This document shows, in pieces, positions 7,781-15,848 of a stretch of DNA of 64,000 nucleotides. Where the stretch lies: assembly GCA_937959285.1 (NCBI GenBank), contig CALGAR010000080.1:6478-70477 (forward strand). Direction: 5' to 3'. Under the pieces are notes generated by a model. The model worked only from the letters and a program-made list of their open reading frames with translations. It ran no database searches and was not told the origin of the DNA. How positions within the stretch are numbered: position 1 is the first letter of the stretch; each line of letters starts with the position of its first letter. The position numbers and the translations under genes were made by a program. This stretch comes from an uncultured Bryobacterales bacterium. Lineage in GTDB: Bacteria; Acidobacteriota; Terriglobia; Bryobacterales; Bryobacteraceae.

Positions 7781-8872
7781 ATGTCTCAAGCTTCTATGGT
7801 GTTCGATGTCGTCATTGCCGGAGCCGGTATCATTGGCTCTTCCATCGCCTGGCGTCTTGCGCAGTGCGGACTGCGTGTCGGGTTATTCGATAGCCGCACG
7901 ATGGGAGGTGGAGCGAGCTGGGCTGGCGCAGGGATGCTGGCGCCCGGTGGAGAGGCCGGCGACGATCGGGACTTCGCGCAGCAGTTGCTTTCAAGCCTCC
8001 GGGCGTGGCCGGACTTTATTAGGGAATTGTCAGAGGAGAGCGGAGAACGCATCGACTACGTGGCGTGCGGGGCTCTCGATTTTGCTTTTAGCGATGACGA
8101 ACTCGCAAAGCTGGGGCGCAGGGCGGCACGTAACGAAAGTTTCGGCGTTCGCGTGGAGAAACTTACTGTTTCGGAAATGCGCTCTATAGCCCGGGATCTC
8201 CCGGAGGGCCTGGCTGGCGCCTATCACTACCCCGAGGACGCGATCGTCGATCCGCGCGATGTGATGCGTGCTTTGCGGCGTGTCTGCGACCGCTGCGGCG
8301 TGACTGTACTCGAGGGATGCGCGGTTCGTATGATCGACACGGACGGAAAGGGAGTTCAGGCGACGACAGAGGACGGTCAGGTTTGTGCAGAAGCGGCGGT
8401 CCTTTCTGCGGGAGCATGGAGCGGAGAGATCGAGATCAAGGGCGCAGCTCTGCCATCCGGCCCCGACAGCTATCCCGTCAAGGGCTATCTGGTCGCGCAT
8501 GAGCTTGCTATGGGAACCTTGGGCCCCATCCGCCGCAGGGAAGGCACCTATGTGTTGCAACGCTCCTCCGGCCGCGTACTTTCGGGGAGCACGGAGGAAC
8601 GGTCCGGCTTTGATCCTTCCTTCTCCGAGGACATGGCTGCAGATTTGGAGAAGCGTGCCGCGGCTCTTGTTCCAGCCCTTCGAAACCGAACCCGGGTCGA
8701 CGCGTGGATCGGATTCCGTCCGGGCACGTCCGCGCCAAGGCCGGCAGAGGGTCGCTGCGGCGACACGGCTCTCTGGCTCGCTTACGGGCACTACCGAAAC
8801 GGAATTCTCCTCGCACCGCAAACGGCTGAGAACATCTCTCGCGATATTATCGCCAGTTTGGGAAGACGTTAA
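7781..8872 (+). CDS. FAD-dependent amine oxidase, glycine oxidase (ThiO)-like
   Basis: 363 residues of the DAO/GlpO family. The Rossmann FAD motif is VIAGAGIIGSSIAWRLAQCG at residues 11-30, followed by GGGASWAGAGMLAPGGE, a segment characteristic of ThiO-type glycine oxidases. The C-terminus has DAWIGFRPGTSAPRPAEG and LWLAYGHYRNGILLAP, the usual FAD/substrate end of this family. ThiO oxidises glycine to the imine used in thiamine thiazole synthesis; no other thi genes are adjacent, so a general D-amino acid or sarcosine oxidase remains possible. An in-frame ATG at 7796 is an alternative start. The 3' end overlaps the convergent HipA-like gene by 26 bases. Confidence 0.85.
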   Translation: MSQASMVFDVVIAGAGIIGSSIAWRLAQCGLRVGLFDSRTMGGGASWAGAGMLAPGGEAGDDRDFAQQLLSSLRAWPDFIRELSEESGERIDYVACGALDFAFSDDELAKLGRRAARNESFGVRVEKLTVSEMRSIARDLPEGLAGAYHYPEDAIVDPRDVMRALRRVCDRCGVTVLEGCAVRMIDTDGKGVQATTEDGQVCAEAAVLSAGAWSGEIEIKGAALPSGPDSYPVKGYLVAHELAMGTLGPIRRREGTYVLQRSSGRVLSGSTEERSGFDPSFSEDMAADLEKRAAALVPALRNRTRVDAWIGFRPGTSAPRPAEGRCGDTALWLAYGHYRNGILLAPQTAENISRDIIASLGRR

Positions 8873-9683
8873 CTCTCGCGTCGCGGCAACTTCTTAGCAG
8901 ATCGGGAATGCGCTTCCTACGTCTTAGAAGGTCTGTGAGGAGCTTCTCGAGCAGGCCATGATCTTCCGGATCCATCCACTGGGGCGGGACGCTCTTCCAG
9001 GCATCGTCGATGACTTCTTCGGGGAAGTGAATCACGCGATCCAGCCATGGTTGGAAGTCGTCGAACGACGTTACTTTCTCGTAGACCAAAGGCCGGAAGT
9101 ATAACCCGTGTAGCGGCGCGTCGCAGAAGGTCCAATTGGGGCCATCGAAGATGTAGCCGTGATCGATCATCATGGCGACGAAGCCCTGTTTCAGCGGGTG
9201 GACGTTCTCGGTCAAGGACAGTCCTCGGAGCCGCGCTCGAAAGAATACGGACTGCCGCGCATCCGAATTGCTCAGCCACTTGTCAGCTACGAGAACACCC
9301 AGGAAATGACTCAGGTTTTCGACCTTGGACAAGAGAACGTCCGGCAGAAAGTCATAGACGGCCAAACGTTCCGGGTGTCCGGGGAAGCGTGAGCCGAAGT
9401 GCCAGCCCGGCGAGATTCGCCGCTGCCTCGAGCCTACCTGAATGTACAGATCGGGATTCGCTTCGAGAAACGCCTCGTCAACTTGAACAATCGCAGCCGC
9501 GGCGCAGTGAATTTGCAAGTACTGGAGGAACCTGGAGGCGATCAGCTCATTCACCAGAATCCGCCTATGCTGCGGATTCTCCTGAAATTTCACCACATAG
9601 AAGTTGCCGTCGTCGGCCTCTATCAGGTGTGCCTGCGCGCCTCCGCGCATTTTACGGATGAGCCGACAAGCGTTGACGGGCAT
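8847..9683 (-). CDS. HipA-like kinase domain protein
   Basis: 278 residues resembling the HipA-like (HipA_2) kinase group. The N-terminal lobe has FYVVKFQENPQHRRILVNELIASRFL, with the ATP lysine and a downstream Glu. LVADKWLSNSDARQSVFF resembles the HipA catalytic loop, and MMIDHGYIFDGPNW the metal-binding loop. In HipA, this fold phosphorylates a protein target and drives growth arrest, paired with a HipB antitoxin. Here no HTH antitoxin gene sits next to it: the neighbours are the ThiO-like oxidase (convergent, overlapping) and a 72-residue divergent ORF. It may be a solitary kinase rather than a toxin-antitoxin module. The target is unknown. Confidence 0.75.
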   Translation of the reverse strand: MPVNACRLIRKMRGGAQAHLIEADDGNFYVVKFQENPQHRRILVNELIASRFLQYLQIHCAAAAIVQVDEAFLEANPDLYIQVGSRQRRISPGWHFGSRFPGHPERLAVYDFLPDVLLSKVENLSHFLGVLVADKWLSNSDARQSVFFRARLRGLSLTENVHPLKQGFVAMMIDHGYIFDGPNWTFCDAPLHGLYFRPLVYEKVTSFDDFQPWLDRVIHFPEEVIDDAWKSVPPQWMDPEDHGLLEKLLTDLLRRRKRIPDLLRSCRDARVNVFPNWR

Positions 9684-9735
9684 GAAAATGAAGTACTCTA
9701 TGAATGGTAGATCAACTTGAGGAGAGCTTCCCGGA

Positions 9736-9954
9736 ATGAGTGAACGCGAAGTAACCGGGGGGCAATGCTGCCCCCCGCGAAGCAGTGGAGAGATCGCACT
9801 GGAACTGATGAAATTTATTGCCGTGACTACTGGTTACGGCAAGGGAAGCACCGCTCCAGGCTTCGGCGGCAAGAGCACCGTACGTAGCCCGGAAGAGTAC
9901 GCAGAATCTCTTCTGCAACTCTTCGAGCGATGCCGTGCGGCAGTAGAGAAGTAA
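9736..9954 (+). CDS. Small hypothetical protein (72 aa)
   Basis: Starts ATG at 9736 with GAGGAGAG about 10 bases upstream, a good Shine-Dalgarno. The product is soluble, with no signal or membrane helix. It has a Gly-rich middle (TGYGKGSTAPGFGGKS) and an amphipathic C-terminal helix (SPEEYAESLLQLFERCRAAVEK). No family is recognised. A 9-bp perfect hairpin lies inside codons 7-14. Divergent from the HipA-like kinase by 52 bases and convergent with the histone-like gene. The base composition matches its neighbours, and the start signal makes it more likely real than not. Confidence 0.6.
   Translation: MSEREVTGGQCCPPRSSGEIALELMKFIAVTTGYGKGSTAPGFGGKSTVRSPEEYAESLLQLFERCRAAVEK
9756..9777 (+). promoter_or_regulatory. 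Perfect 9-bp hairpin inside the start of the small ORF
   Basis: CGGGGGGCA at 9756-9764 pairs perfectly with TGCCCCCCG at 9769-9777 around the loop ATGC. It begins 20 bases after the ATG, where a GC-only stem could slow the ribosome or stop transcription. No T-run follows, so it is not a classical terminator. Confidence 0.5.
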
Positions 9955-9963
9955 GAGTACAGG

Positions 9964-9989
9964 GGTGAGCGGCGGACGAACCGCTCACC
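9964..9989. terminator. Hairpin between convergent genes
   Basis: GGTGAGCGG (9964-9972) and CCGCTCACC (9981-9989) form a perfect 9-bp stem in the 39-base gap between two convergent genes. T-runs on both sides are poor, so termination efficiency is doubtful, but the position suits a bidirectional terminator. Confidence 0.5.
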
Positions 9990-9993
9990 GCTC

Positions 9994-10593
9994 TTACCTC
10001 CTGCCGGTCTTCTTAACAGCTTTCTTCGCAGCCTTCTTCGGCGCGGCTTTCTTAGGCGCAGCCTTCTTCGGCGCGGCCTTCTTCGCTGCCTTCTTGGTGG
10101 CGCCCTTCAACGCCGCTTTCTTAGCAGGCGCTTTGGTCGCAGCCTTCTTTGCTGCAGTCTTCTTTGAAGCTGTCTTAGCAGCAGCTTTCTTCGGTGCAGC
10201 TTTCTTTGCGGCGGCCTTCTTCGGTGCAGCCTTTTTCGCAGCCTTCTTAGCAGCCTTCTTCGGCGCGGCCTTCGCAGCGCCCTTTACAGCCGCGGTCTTC
10301 GCCGCAGCTTTTTTGGCAGCGGCTTTCTTAGGCGCAGCCTTCTTGGCGGCCTTCTTAGCAGCCTTCTTCGGAGCCACAGGCGCAACTGCTGGCTCAGCAT
10401 GTGCCGGCTGAGGCGCCGGTGCAGGGGTGGCGGTTGTCATTGGCATTTCGTCGTCTTCTTCTTCCTCTTCCAGATCTTCTTCTTCGTCCAGGTCGTATTC
10501 GATCAGTTCCGACTTCTCATCCATATGGCCTTCGTCGTACTCCAGATCATCTAGATCGTCATCGTCGACGGCCAACTTTCGCCTATCAAACAT
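9994..10593 (-). CDS. Histone H1-like Lys/Ala-rich protein with acidic N-terminus
   Basis: About 199 residues. The first 60 are strongly acidic (DDDDLDDLEYDEGH, then a run of Glu/Asp), followed by a short Pro/Ala linker. The remaining 120 or so residues are made of AAKKAA, PKKAAAKKAA and similar units, as in bacterial H1-like proteins that coat or compact DNA. ATG 10593 is chosen because AGGAGG lies 8 bases upstream; an upstream in-frame start at 10626 lacks this. The DNA repeat tract (about 10000-10370) is degenerate at third positions. It has its own promoter (10629-10656) and follows a strong terminator. The acidic N-terminus could mask the basic tail or bind partner proteins; that is inference. 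Confidence 0.85.
   Translation of the reverse strand: MFDRRKLAVDDDDLDDLEYDEGHMDEKSELIEYDLDEEEDLEEEEEDDEMPMTTATPAPAPQPAHAEPAVAPVAPKKAAKKAAKKAAPKKAAAKKAAAKTAAVKGAAKAAPKKAAKKAAKKAAPKKAAAKKAAPKKAAAKTASKKTAAKKAATKAPAKKAALKGATKKAAKKAAPKKAAPKKAAPKKAAKKAVKKTGRR
10000..10370 (-). repeat. Degenerate short repeats encoding Lys/Ala units
   Basis: Plus strand shows many copies of GCAGCCTTCTT / GCGGCCTTCTT-like units, spaced 12-30 bases. These are coding repeats of the histone H1-like tail, not a CRISPR or intergenic repeat. Length variation between strains is expected here. Confidence 0.8.
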
Positions 10594-10628
10594 TTTCCGT
10601 GCCTCCTGTACAGGCTCAGTCAACACAT

Positions 10629-10656
10629 AGAATAACTCGTTTTCTTTTTAAGGCAA
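10629..10656 (-). promoter_or_regulatory. Promoter of the histone H1-like gene
   Basis: On the minus strand TTGCCT (10656-10651) and TATTCT (10634-10629) are 16 bases apart, giving a short leader of about 30 bases before the AGGAGG and ATG 10593. Both elements are close to the sigma-70 consensus. Confidence 0.5.
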
Positions 10657-10668
10657 GAGTGAAGTGAA

Positions 10669-10708
10669 AAAAAGTCAACCGTTTGACCCCTCTCACGGTT
10701 GACTTTTT
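10669..10708 (-). terminator. Strong terminator after the lytic transglycosylase gene
   Basis: AAAAAGTCAACCGT (10669-10682) and ACGGTTGACTTTTT (10695-10708) form a perfect 14-bp stem around a 12-base loop. The A/T flanks act as the U-tract on either strand. It ends the MltD-like gene and insulates the histone-like promoter. Confidence 0.85.
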
Positions 10709-10728
10709 ACTAAATCTAAGGCTGGCGG

Positions 10729-12411
10729 CTAGCGAGATGCGAGTGAAGAGCCCTTGCGATAAGCCGTGGGCTTGGTTTTGCGGGATGCCGATTTTGAAGC
10801 TGCAGTCTTACCAGTGGCGGCACGCTTCGTGGACTTCACTGTCTTCTTAGTGGTCGTCTTAGTGGTCGTCCGCTTTCCCTCGTTCGAGGAGGAGACGATC
10901 GATGGTTTGTATGCTGCGGGAATGATCAGCATGTCGCCCTCCTCCGGGGCCTCGAGGAGATTCCCGTTTGCGGACTCGATTGCCGAAAGTGGTGTGTTGT
11001 AGCGCTTCGCGATCGCCTCGAGCGTTTCGCCGCTTTCGACGCGGTGCATCCTCCACGAGATTCTCTGCGTTGGAGGTATATCTTCAAGCGCTGCCATCAC
11101 GGTGGGCGCAGTTCCCTTCGGCACATGCAGCGCGTAGCCAGCAGGAGCTATCGGCTTGAGCAGTGCGGGGTTCAACTCTCGAAGCTCGGCCACCGAGCTG
11201 TCGGCGACGTCGGCAACGAGTGCAAGATTTGTCGGCGCTGTGATGTCGATCGTGTCGTAGTCAATCGAGGCGTCGTACTCAATCTCGTCGATACCGTAAT
11301 CACGGAGATTCTTAGAGATGATGGTGAGGGCGAGGATGGCGGGGACATAATTTCGAGTCTCTTTCGGAAGGACACGACGTGCTCGCAGCTCCCAGAAGTC
11401 TGCGTAGCCCGTGCGCGCTACCGCGCGCTCGACGCATCCCGGGCCGCAGTTGTAGGCAGCCAGGGCAAGATACCAATCGCCGAACTGGGCATGCAGGTCG
11501 CGGAGATGCCTCGCAGCCGCCCGGGTAGCCTTCTCGGGGTCCAGGCGTTCATCTGAGTATGGGGTCTGCGCAAGACCGTATTCCCGGGCTCGCCAGCTGA
11601 CAAACTGCCACATTCCAGTGGCGGCTTTACGAGAGACCGCGCGCGGCATGAAGCCGGATTCGGCTTGTGCAAGGTGAATCAGCTCCTGGGGTACTCCCTC
11701 TTCGTCCAGGATGCGCGAGATCATGTTCCGATAACGCCCAGACCGCTTCAGACCGGCGATGACAATCCTCCGGCCACGCTCGCTCGAGAAGTAGTTGATA
11801 TAGCTGAGTACCGCGTCATTCACTTCCAGCGGAAGCTGGGATACCGTGGCCCGGACCTCTTCGCTCACCTTGTCTTTCAGCTTCGGATCTACAGGAAAGG
11901 TCATTTCGAGGAGGGCATCGAGCGGAGACTTTTCAAAGGGGGCTTCCTCTTGCGATACGCCTGCCCCGAGGCCGTCGACGTCGTAGCGGTAGATGGAACG
12001 GACAAGCTCGTCAACCTTTTTCTCGAGGAGGGTGCGATCTGTGGCTTCCGGTGCTTCCAGCAGGATGTCAATGGCGCGATCAAACTCGCGGCGCGCTCCT
12101 TCCCGATCACCTGCCTGATACAGGCGCTTGCCTTCCTGGAAATGAGTATCGGCCCGGCGCACGACCGCCGAGTAGCTTGGCATCTGAATCGCCGGTTCCC
12201 CAAGTGTTGCAGGCGTCTCTTTCAGTAGAAGCTTCGGCGGGATTTGCGGCGGTTCCAGGCTTGCCGCGGCTGCCTTTGCATTCATGGAGTTAGGCGTGGC
12301 GGGCACAAAGGGCATCCCGAACTGATCGACTTTGGATTGAGCGCAGCTTGTGAGAATTGCGAGAGGGATGAGGATAAAGACCAGGACCGATAGGCGGTGA
12401 CTTTGGGTCAT
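10729..12411 (-). CDS. Lipoprotein lytic transglycosylase (SLT + LysM), MltD-like
   Basis: 560 residues. It has a lipoprotein signal with lipobox LTSC near residue 23, then a helical region with a TPR-like stretch (TDTHFQEGKRLYQAGDREGARREFDRAI-type sequence near 90). An SLT catalytic domain follows, with the Glu in AQAESGFMP near residue 240 and TGMWQFVSWRAREYGL and ALAAYNCGPG after it. A LysM peptidoglycan-binding domain lies near residue 450 (HRVESGETLEAIAKRYNTPL). The C-terminal 60 residues are Lys/Thr/Ser-rich. It cleaves peptidoglycan glycan strands to anhydro-muropeptides from the periplasmic side of the outer membrane. Transcribed alone: a strong terminator follows and the fusA-like terminator precedes. 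Confidence 0.9.
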   Translation of the reverse strand: MTQSHRLSVLVFILIPLAILTSCAQSKVDQFGMPFVPATPNSMNAKAAAASLEPPQIPPKLLLKETPATLGEPAIQMPSYSAVVRRADTHFQEGKRLYQAGDREGARREFDRAIDILLEAPEATDRTLLEKKVDELVRSIYRYDVDGLGAGVSQEEAPFEKSPLDALLEMTFPVDPKLKDKVSEEVRATVSQLPLEVNDAVLSYINYFSSERGRRIVIAGLKRSGRYRNMISRILDEEGVPQELIHLAQAESGFMPRAVSRKAATGMWQFVSWRAREYGLAQTPYSDERLDPEKATRAAARHLRDLHAQFGDWYLALAAYNCGPGCVERAVARTGYADFWELRARRVLPKETRNYVPAILALTIISKNLRDYGIDEIEYDASIDYDTIDITAPTNLALVADVADSSVAELRELNPALLKPIAPAGYALHVPKGTAPTVMAALEDIPPTQRISWRMHRVESGETLEAIAKRYNTPLSAIESANGNLLEAPEEGDMLIIPAAYKPSIVSSSNEGKRTTTKTTTKKTVKSTKRAATGKTAASKSASRKTKPTAYRKGSSLASR

Positions 12412-12540
12412 CGTTACCTTCGTTGTTGGATTGCTTACGGTTTACATCGGCGCGAATCTTTGACTGTACAACAGGCCCAAGAGAGGGGTCAACCTTACAC
12501 CGGGGCTAGGGCTCAAGCCGCAGATGCCGGCTGCTGCGAC

Positions 12541-12582
12541 TTGAAAGCAAAAGGGCCGGGCGGGGAAGGCGCTGCCCGGCCC
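12541..12582 (-). terminator. Rho-independent terminator of the EF-G-like gene
   Basis: GGGCCGGGC (12553-12561) pairs with GCCCGGCCC (12574-12582), a perfect 9-bp GC stem. On the minus strand it is followed by TTTTGCTTT (12552-12544). It lies 13 bases after the stop codon of the EF-G-like gene. Confidence 0.8.
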
Positions 12583-12594
12583 CTGAACTCACGG

Positions 12595-14691
12595 CTATTC
12601 CTCTTCTTCCTCTTCAGCTGCGTGGCCTGCCTTGGCCGCTGCAATGATCTTCTCAGCTTGGGCAGCCGGAACAAAGTCGTAGTGGTCGAACTCCATAGTG
12701 AAGGCTGCGCGGCCTTGCGTCATGGAGGTTAGATCGTTCTGGTAGCTCAGCATTTCGGACATTGGAACCTGTGCCCGGATGAACTGCGTGTTCCCCTTCG
12801 TTTCCATGCCCTGAATGCGTCCGCGCCGTCCGTTGAGGTCGCTCATGAGATCGCCGGCGTACTCTACCGGGGCCTGGATTTCAACGCTCATGATCGGTTC
12901 AAGCAGCGCAGGCTTGGCGACTTCCATGGCTGCCTTGAACGCCTTTCGCGCCGCGAGCTTGAAGGACATTTCCGACGAGTCCACGTCATGATAGGAGCCG
13001 TCGTACACGGTCACCTTGAAATCCACCACCGGGTAGCCGGCAAGATACCCTCGTTCGGCGGCTTCAAGGATGCCCTTCTCAATAGCTGGGATGTACTGTT
13101 TTGGAATGGCGCCGCCGAAGATCTCATTGCCGAATTCGAAACCGGCTCCGCGCTCGAGCGGCTCCATCCGGATCCAGCAATCTCCAAACTGACCGTGACC
13201 GCCAGTTTGTTTCTTATGACGCCCTTGTACCTCTGCTTTCCCGCGGATGGTCTCTCTGTATGGGATCTTTGGCGAATGCAAGGTCACGTCCACCCCGTAC
13301 CGGCGCTTCAAACGGCTGACAACGACCTCGACATGCTGCTGGCCGTTGCCGGCAAGGAGGAACTCTTTCGTTTGCGGGTCGCGGTAAAACCGGAGAGCCA
13401 GGTCTTCCTCCAGGATCCTGTGGATTGCGTTGCCCATTCGATCCTCGTCGTTGCGCGACTTCGCCTCGATTGCATACGCGATGGACGGCTCGGGGATCTT
13501 TACCCTCGGATACTCAATCGGAGCGGACTTGTCGCTGAGTGTGTCTCCGGTCAGGGTGTCCTTCAATTTTGCGACTGCGCCGATGTCGCCGGCGTGCAAT
13601 TCGCCGACCGCAGTCATGGTTTTGCCTGAGAGAACACTTAGGTGGGAAAGTCTTTCCACCGCGCCCGTGCGGCTATTGACGAGGTTCGCGTCGTTCTTCA
13701 AGACACCGGACATTACCTTGAAGTACGACACACGCCCAGCGAAGGGATCAGCGATAGTCTTGAAAACGAAGGCCGCGGGAGGCTGGTCGTCCCTCATCGG
13801 CCGTTCCACATCCTTTCCGTCAGCAACTGCCTTCACGGCGCCGCGATCGGCCGGGGAGGGCAGTACGTCGACGGCGAAGTCGAGCAGCAGGTCGGTGCCG
13901 ACGGTATGGAAAGCGGAGGCACACAGGACGGGGAAGACTTTGAACTCGCGCATCTCGCGGCGCAGGCCGTCGATGATGTGCTCGGCAGGAAGAGTTCCGT
14001 TGGCAAAGAACTCCTCCATGAGGTCATCCTCGCCCTCCGCTACCATCTCCACCAGTTGCTCATGCGCCGATTTGGCGGCATCCATGAAGGTGTCTGGGAT
14101 CGGGATCTCCTGTCCCTTGCCATCGCCGTCACGCGTGTAACGGTAGGCCTTCATGTTTATGAGGTCTATGATGCCGCAGAAATCCTTCTCCGATCCCATT
14201 GGCAGGTGGATCGGAACGGCGTGGCGGCCAAAGACTTCATGGATGCTTTCGAGCGCGCGCTCGAAGCTTGAGCGATCTCGGTCGAGCTTGTTGATGACGA
14301 ACGCGCGCGGAATCTTGAAATCAGCCGCGAACTGCCAAACCTTCTCCGTCTGAACTTCCACTCCCGCTACGGCATCCACGAGCAGGAGCGCCGAATCCGC
14401 AGCGACCATAGAGGTCCGCGTATCGGAAAGGAACATGTTAAATCCCGGAGTATCGATCAGGTTAATCTTCGCCTTCTTCCACTCGGCGAAGGCGAGCGAA
14501 GTGGAGATCGTGATCTTGCGCTGGACCTCCTCCTCGTCAAAATCGGTGAGAGTATTGCCTTCATCCACCCGCGTCAGTCGATTGGTCACGCCGGTGGTGT
14601 AGAGGATTGCCGCTGCAAGTGTGGTCTTTCCGGAATGGCCGTGGCCAACCAGGGCGACGTTGCGGATCTCGCTGCTTTCGTAGGTTTTCAC
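12595..14691 (-). CDS. Elongation factor G paralogue (EF-G-like translational GTPase)
   Basis: 698 residues with the EF-G domain order. The P-loop is GHGHSGKTTL near residue 17, G3 is DTPG near 80, and G4 is NKLD near 134. Domain II is around VSYFKVMSGVLKNDANLV, and domains III-V end in SYQNDLTSMTQGRAAFTMEFDHY. The C-terminus is a run of Glu. The switch I/G2 region reads EEEVQRKITISTSLA rather than the EERGITI-type segment of canonical EF-G, and the P-loop has GHGHSGK. Both point to the EF-G-like paralogue group rather than the str-operon fusA. The start is GTG 14691 with GAGG immediately upstream. No rpsL, rpsG or tuf is nearby, which supports a paralogue. Its role could be recycling, specialised translocation or regulation. 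Confidence 0.85.
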   Translation of the reverse strand: MKTYESSEIRNVALVGHGHSGKTTLAAAILYTTGVTNRLTRVDEGNTLTDFDEEEVQRKITISTSLAFAEWKKAKINLIDTPGFNMFLSDTRTSMVAADSALLLVDAVAGVEVQTEKVWQFAADFKIPRAFVINKLDRDRSSFERALESIHEVFGRHAVPIHLPMGSEKDFCGIIDLINMKAYRYTRDGDGKGQEIPIPDTFMDAAKSAHEQLVEMVAEGEDDLMEEFFANGTLPAEHIIDGLRREMREFKVFPVLCASAFHTVGTDLLLDFAVDVLPSPADRGAVKAVADGKDVERPMRDDQPPAAFVFKTIADPFAGRVSYFKVMSGVLKNDANLVNSRTGAVERLSHLSVLSGKTMTAVGELHAGDIGAVAKLKDTLTGDTLSDKSAPIEYPRVKIPEPSIAYAIEAKSRNDEDRMGNAIHRILEEDLALRFYRDPQTKEFLLAGNGQQHVEVVVSRLKRRYGVDVTLHSPKIPYRETIRGKAEVQGRHKKQTGGHGQFGDCWIRMEPLERGAGFEFGNEIFGGAIPKQYIPAIEKGILEAAERGYLAGYPVVDFKVTVYDGSYHDVDSSEMSFKLAARKAFKAAMEVAKPALLEPIMSVEIQAPVEYAGDLMSDLNGRRGRIQGMETKGNTQFIRAQVPMSEMLSYQNDLTSMTQGRAAFTMEFDHYDFVPAAQAEKIIAAAKAGHAAEEEEEE

Positions 14692-14966
14692 CCTCGATCA
14701 CTCCCCTTGAGATCGGTCCCATTAAAAAAGCCCAGGGACCTGGCGTTAGCCCGACTCATCGGACGTAACGAACGCTACGGCCAGTGGGTACCGGCCGCGG
14801 CTGCATCATCCGGGGAGACCGGGCCGAAAGGGGATGTTATCACAATCAGAACGGGATATTCCAGGATATGAATATCCGAAATACGGGGAGTATACAGTCT
14901 CTAAACAGGCGGCATGCCTATGTTGGAAGAGCGCTCGGAGGGGATGTGGCTCCGGGCAGCGTAATC
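14692..14966. other. Intergenic region upstream of the EF-G-like gene
   Basis: 275 bases without a gene. On the minus strand a short hairpin (14730-14744) is followed by six T (14729-14724), a weak terminator candidate. A perfect GGATAT/ATATCC inverted repeat sits at 14863-14876. Nothing else is recognised. The region should hold the promoter of the EF-G-like gene. Confidence 0.4.
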
Positions 14967-15839
14967 TTAGAGGCGCCGGATTGGCATCGGCTGGAATTCG
15001 GACGCGCCGCTTGCTGCGCTTCTTGTCGAGGCGGAGGTCTGCTGCTGCGAAGGGCCCTGCAAAGGAGATGAGGGCGGAGTGGAAGATCCCGAGGAGCTGA
15101 CAGGCCCGCCGGACTGTTCATCCACCACGATTGTGGGATGGTAGTACAGGATGCGGCCGCAGCTTTCGCAGAACATTACCTGATCGCCTTTACGGAGGTC
15201 CTGGAAGAACTGAGGGCGAAGCGCAAGGTGGCAGGCCGTGCACCGTCCTTCATTTGCTTCCACCGCTACGTTGGTGGTGTTCCAGCGCTTGCGAATGCGC
15301 TGATAGGCATTGAGCAGCGCGGGCTTCACTTGCTGGCTGATCTGCTCACGTTGCAGCTTCAGTTGTTCCAACTGCTGCTTGTCCGCGGCAGTCCGTGCCG
15401 TCACTCTGGCCTTCTCGGCTTCTACCTGCGCGCGCTCCTGGCGCAACGCTTCCTCTGCCGCCTTGACGTTTTTCTCGAGCGGCTCCGATTCGGCCATGAG
15501 CTCAAGGATTCGATCCTCGTATTTCCGGATCTCGTTCTCGCAGAACTCAATCTCGTGCTGGAATGCGCGGTACTGCTCGTTCGTCTTCGCTTCGAGCATC
15601 TGCGATTTCAGCTTCGAAATCTTCTGCTCCTGCATCTGAACGTCGCCTTCGAGCCGCTTCCGCTCCTTCTGATTCGCGGCGAGCGCGGCTCGGTCGGCTT
15701 CAAGACGGCGATTGTGCGAGTCCAGAGCTTTCTCGATTTCGGCCAGGTGGCGGGGAAGCGCGGCTATCTCTTTCTGAAGTTCGACAATGCGCTGATCCAC
15801 ACTTTGCAAGTCCAGGATCAGTTTAATGTCCGGATGCAT
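14967..15839 (-). CDS. Coiled-coil hairpin protein with C4 zinc ribbon (CT398-like)
   Basis: 290 residues. About residues 10-175 form a long antiparallel coiled coil (repeated LEQ/EKAR heptads such as EIEKALDSHNRRLEADRAAL). A C4 zinc ribbon follows: CTACHLALRP near residue 200 and CESCGRILYY near 224. The C-terminal 50 residues are Ser/Pro/Gln-rich and disordered. This matches the widespread CT398/zf-RING_7 family, whose exact role is not established; members have been linked to secretion or flagellar/nucleic-acid contexts. The gene ends 276 bases before the EF-G-like gene and begins 9 bases after murJ on the same strand, so co-transcription with murJ is likely. Confidence 0.8.
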   Translation of the reverse strand: MHPDIKLILDLQSVDQRIVELQKEIAALPRHLAEIEKALDSHNRRLEADRAALAANQKERKRLEGDVQMQEQKISKLKSQMLEAKTNEQYRAFQHEIEFCENEIRKYEDRILELMAESEPLEKNVKAAEEALRQERAQVEAEKARVTARTAADKQQLEQLKLQREQISQQVKPALLNAYQRIRKRWNTTNVAVEANEGRCTACHLALRPQFFQDLRKGDQVMFCESCGRILYYHPTIVVDEQSGGPVSSSGSSTPPSSPLQGPSQQQTSASTRSAASGASEFQPMPIRRL

Positions 15840-15848
15840 GGATTATTC

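Noticed and set aside
10000..10370. Regular short repeats that look array-like
   Set aside because: They are coding repeats of the histone H1-like tail; spacing is irregular and no CRISPR repeat/spacer pattern or cas gene is present.
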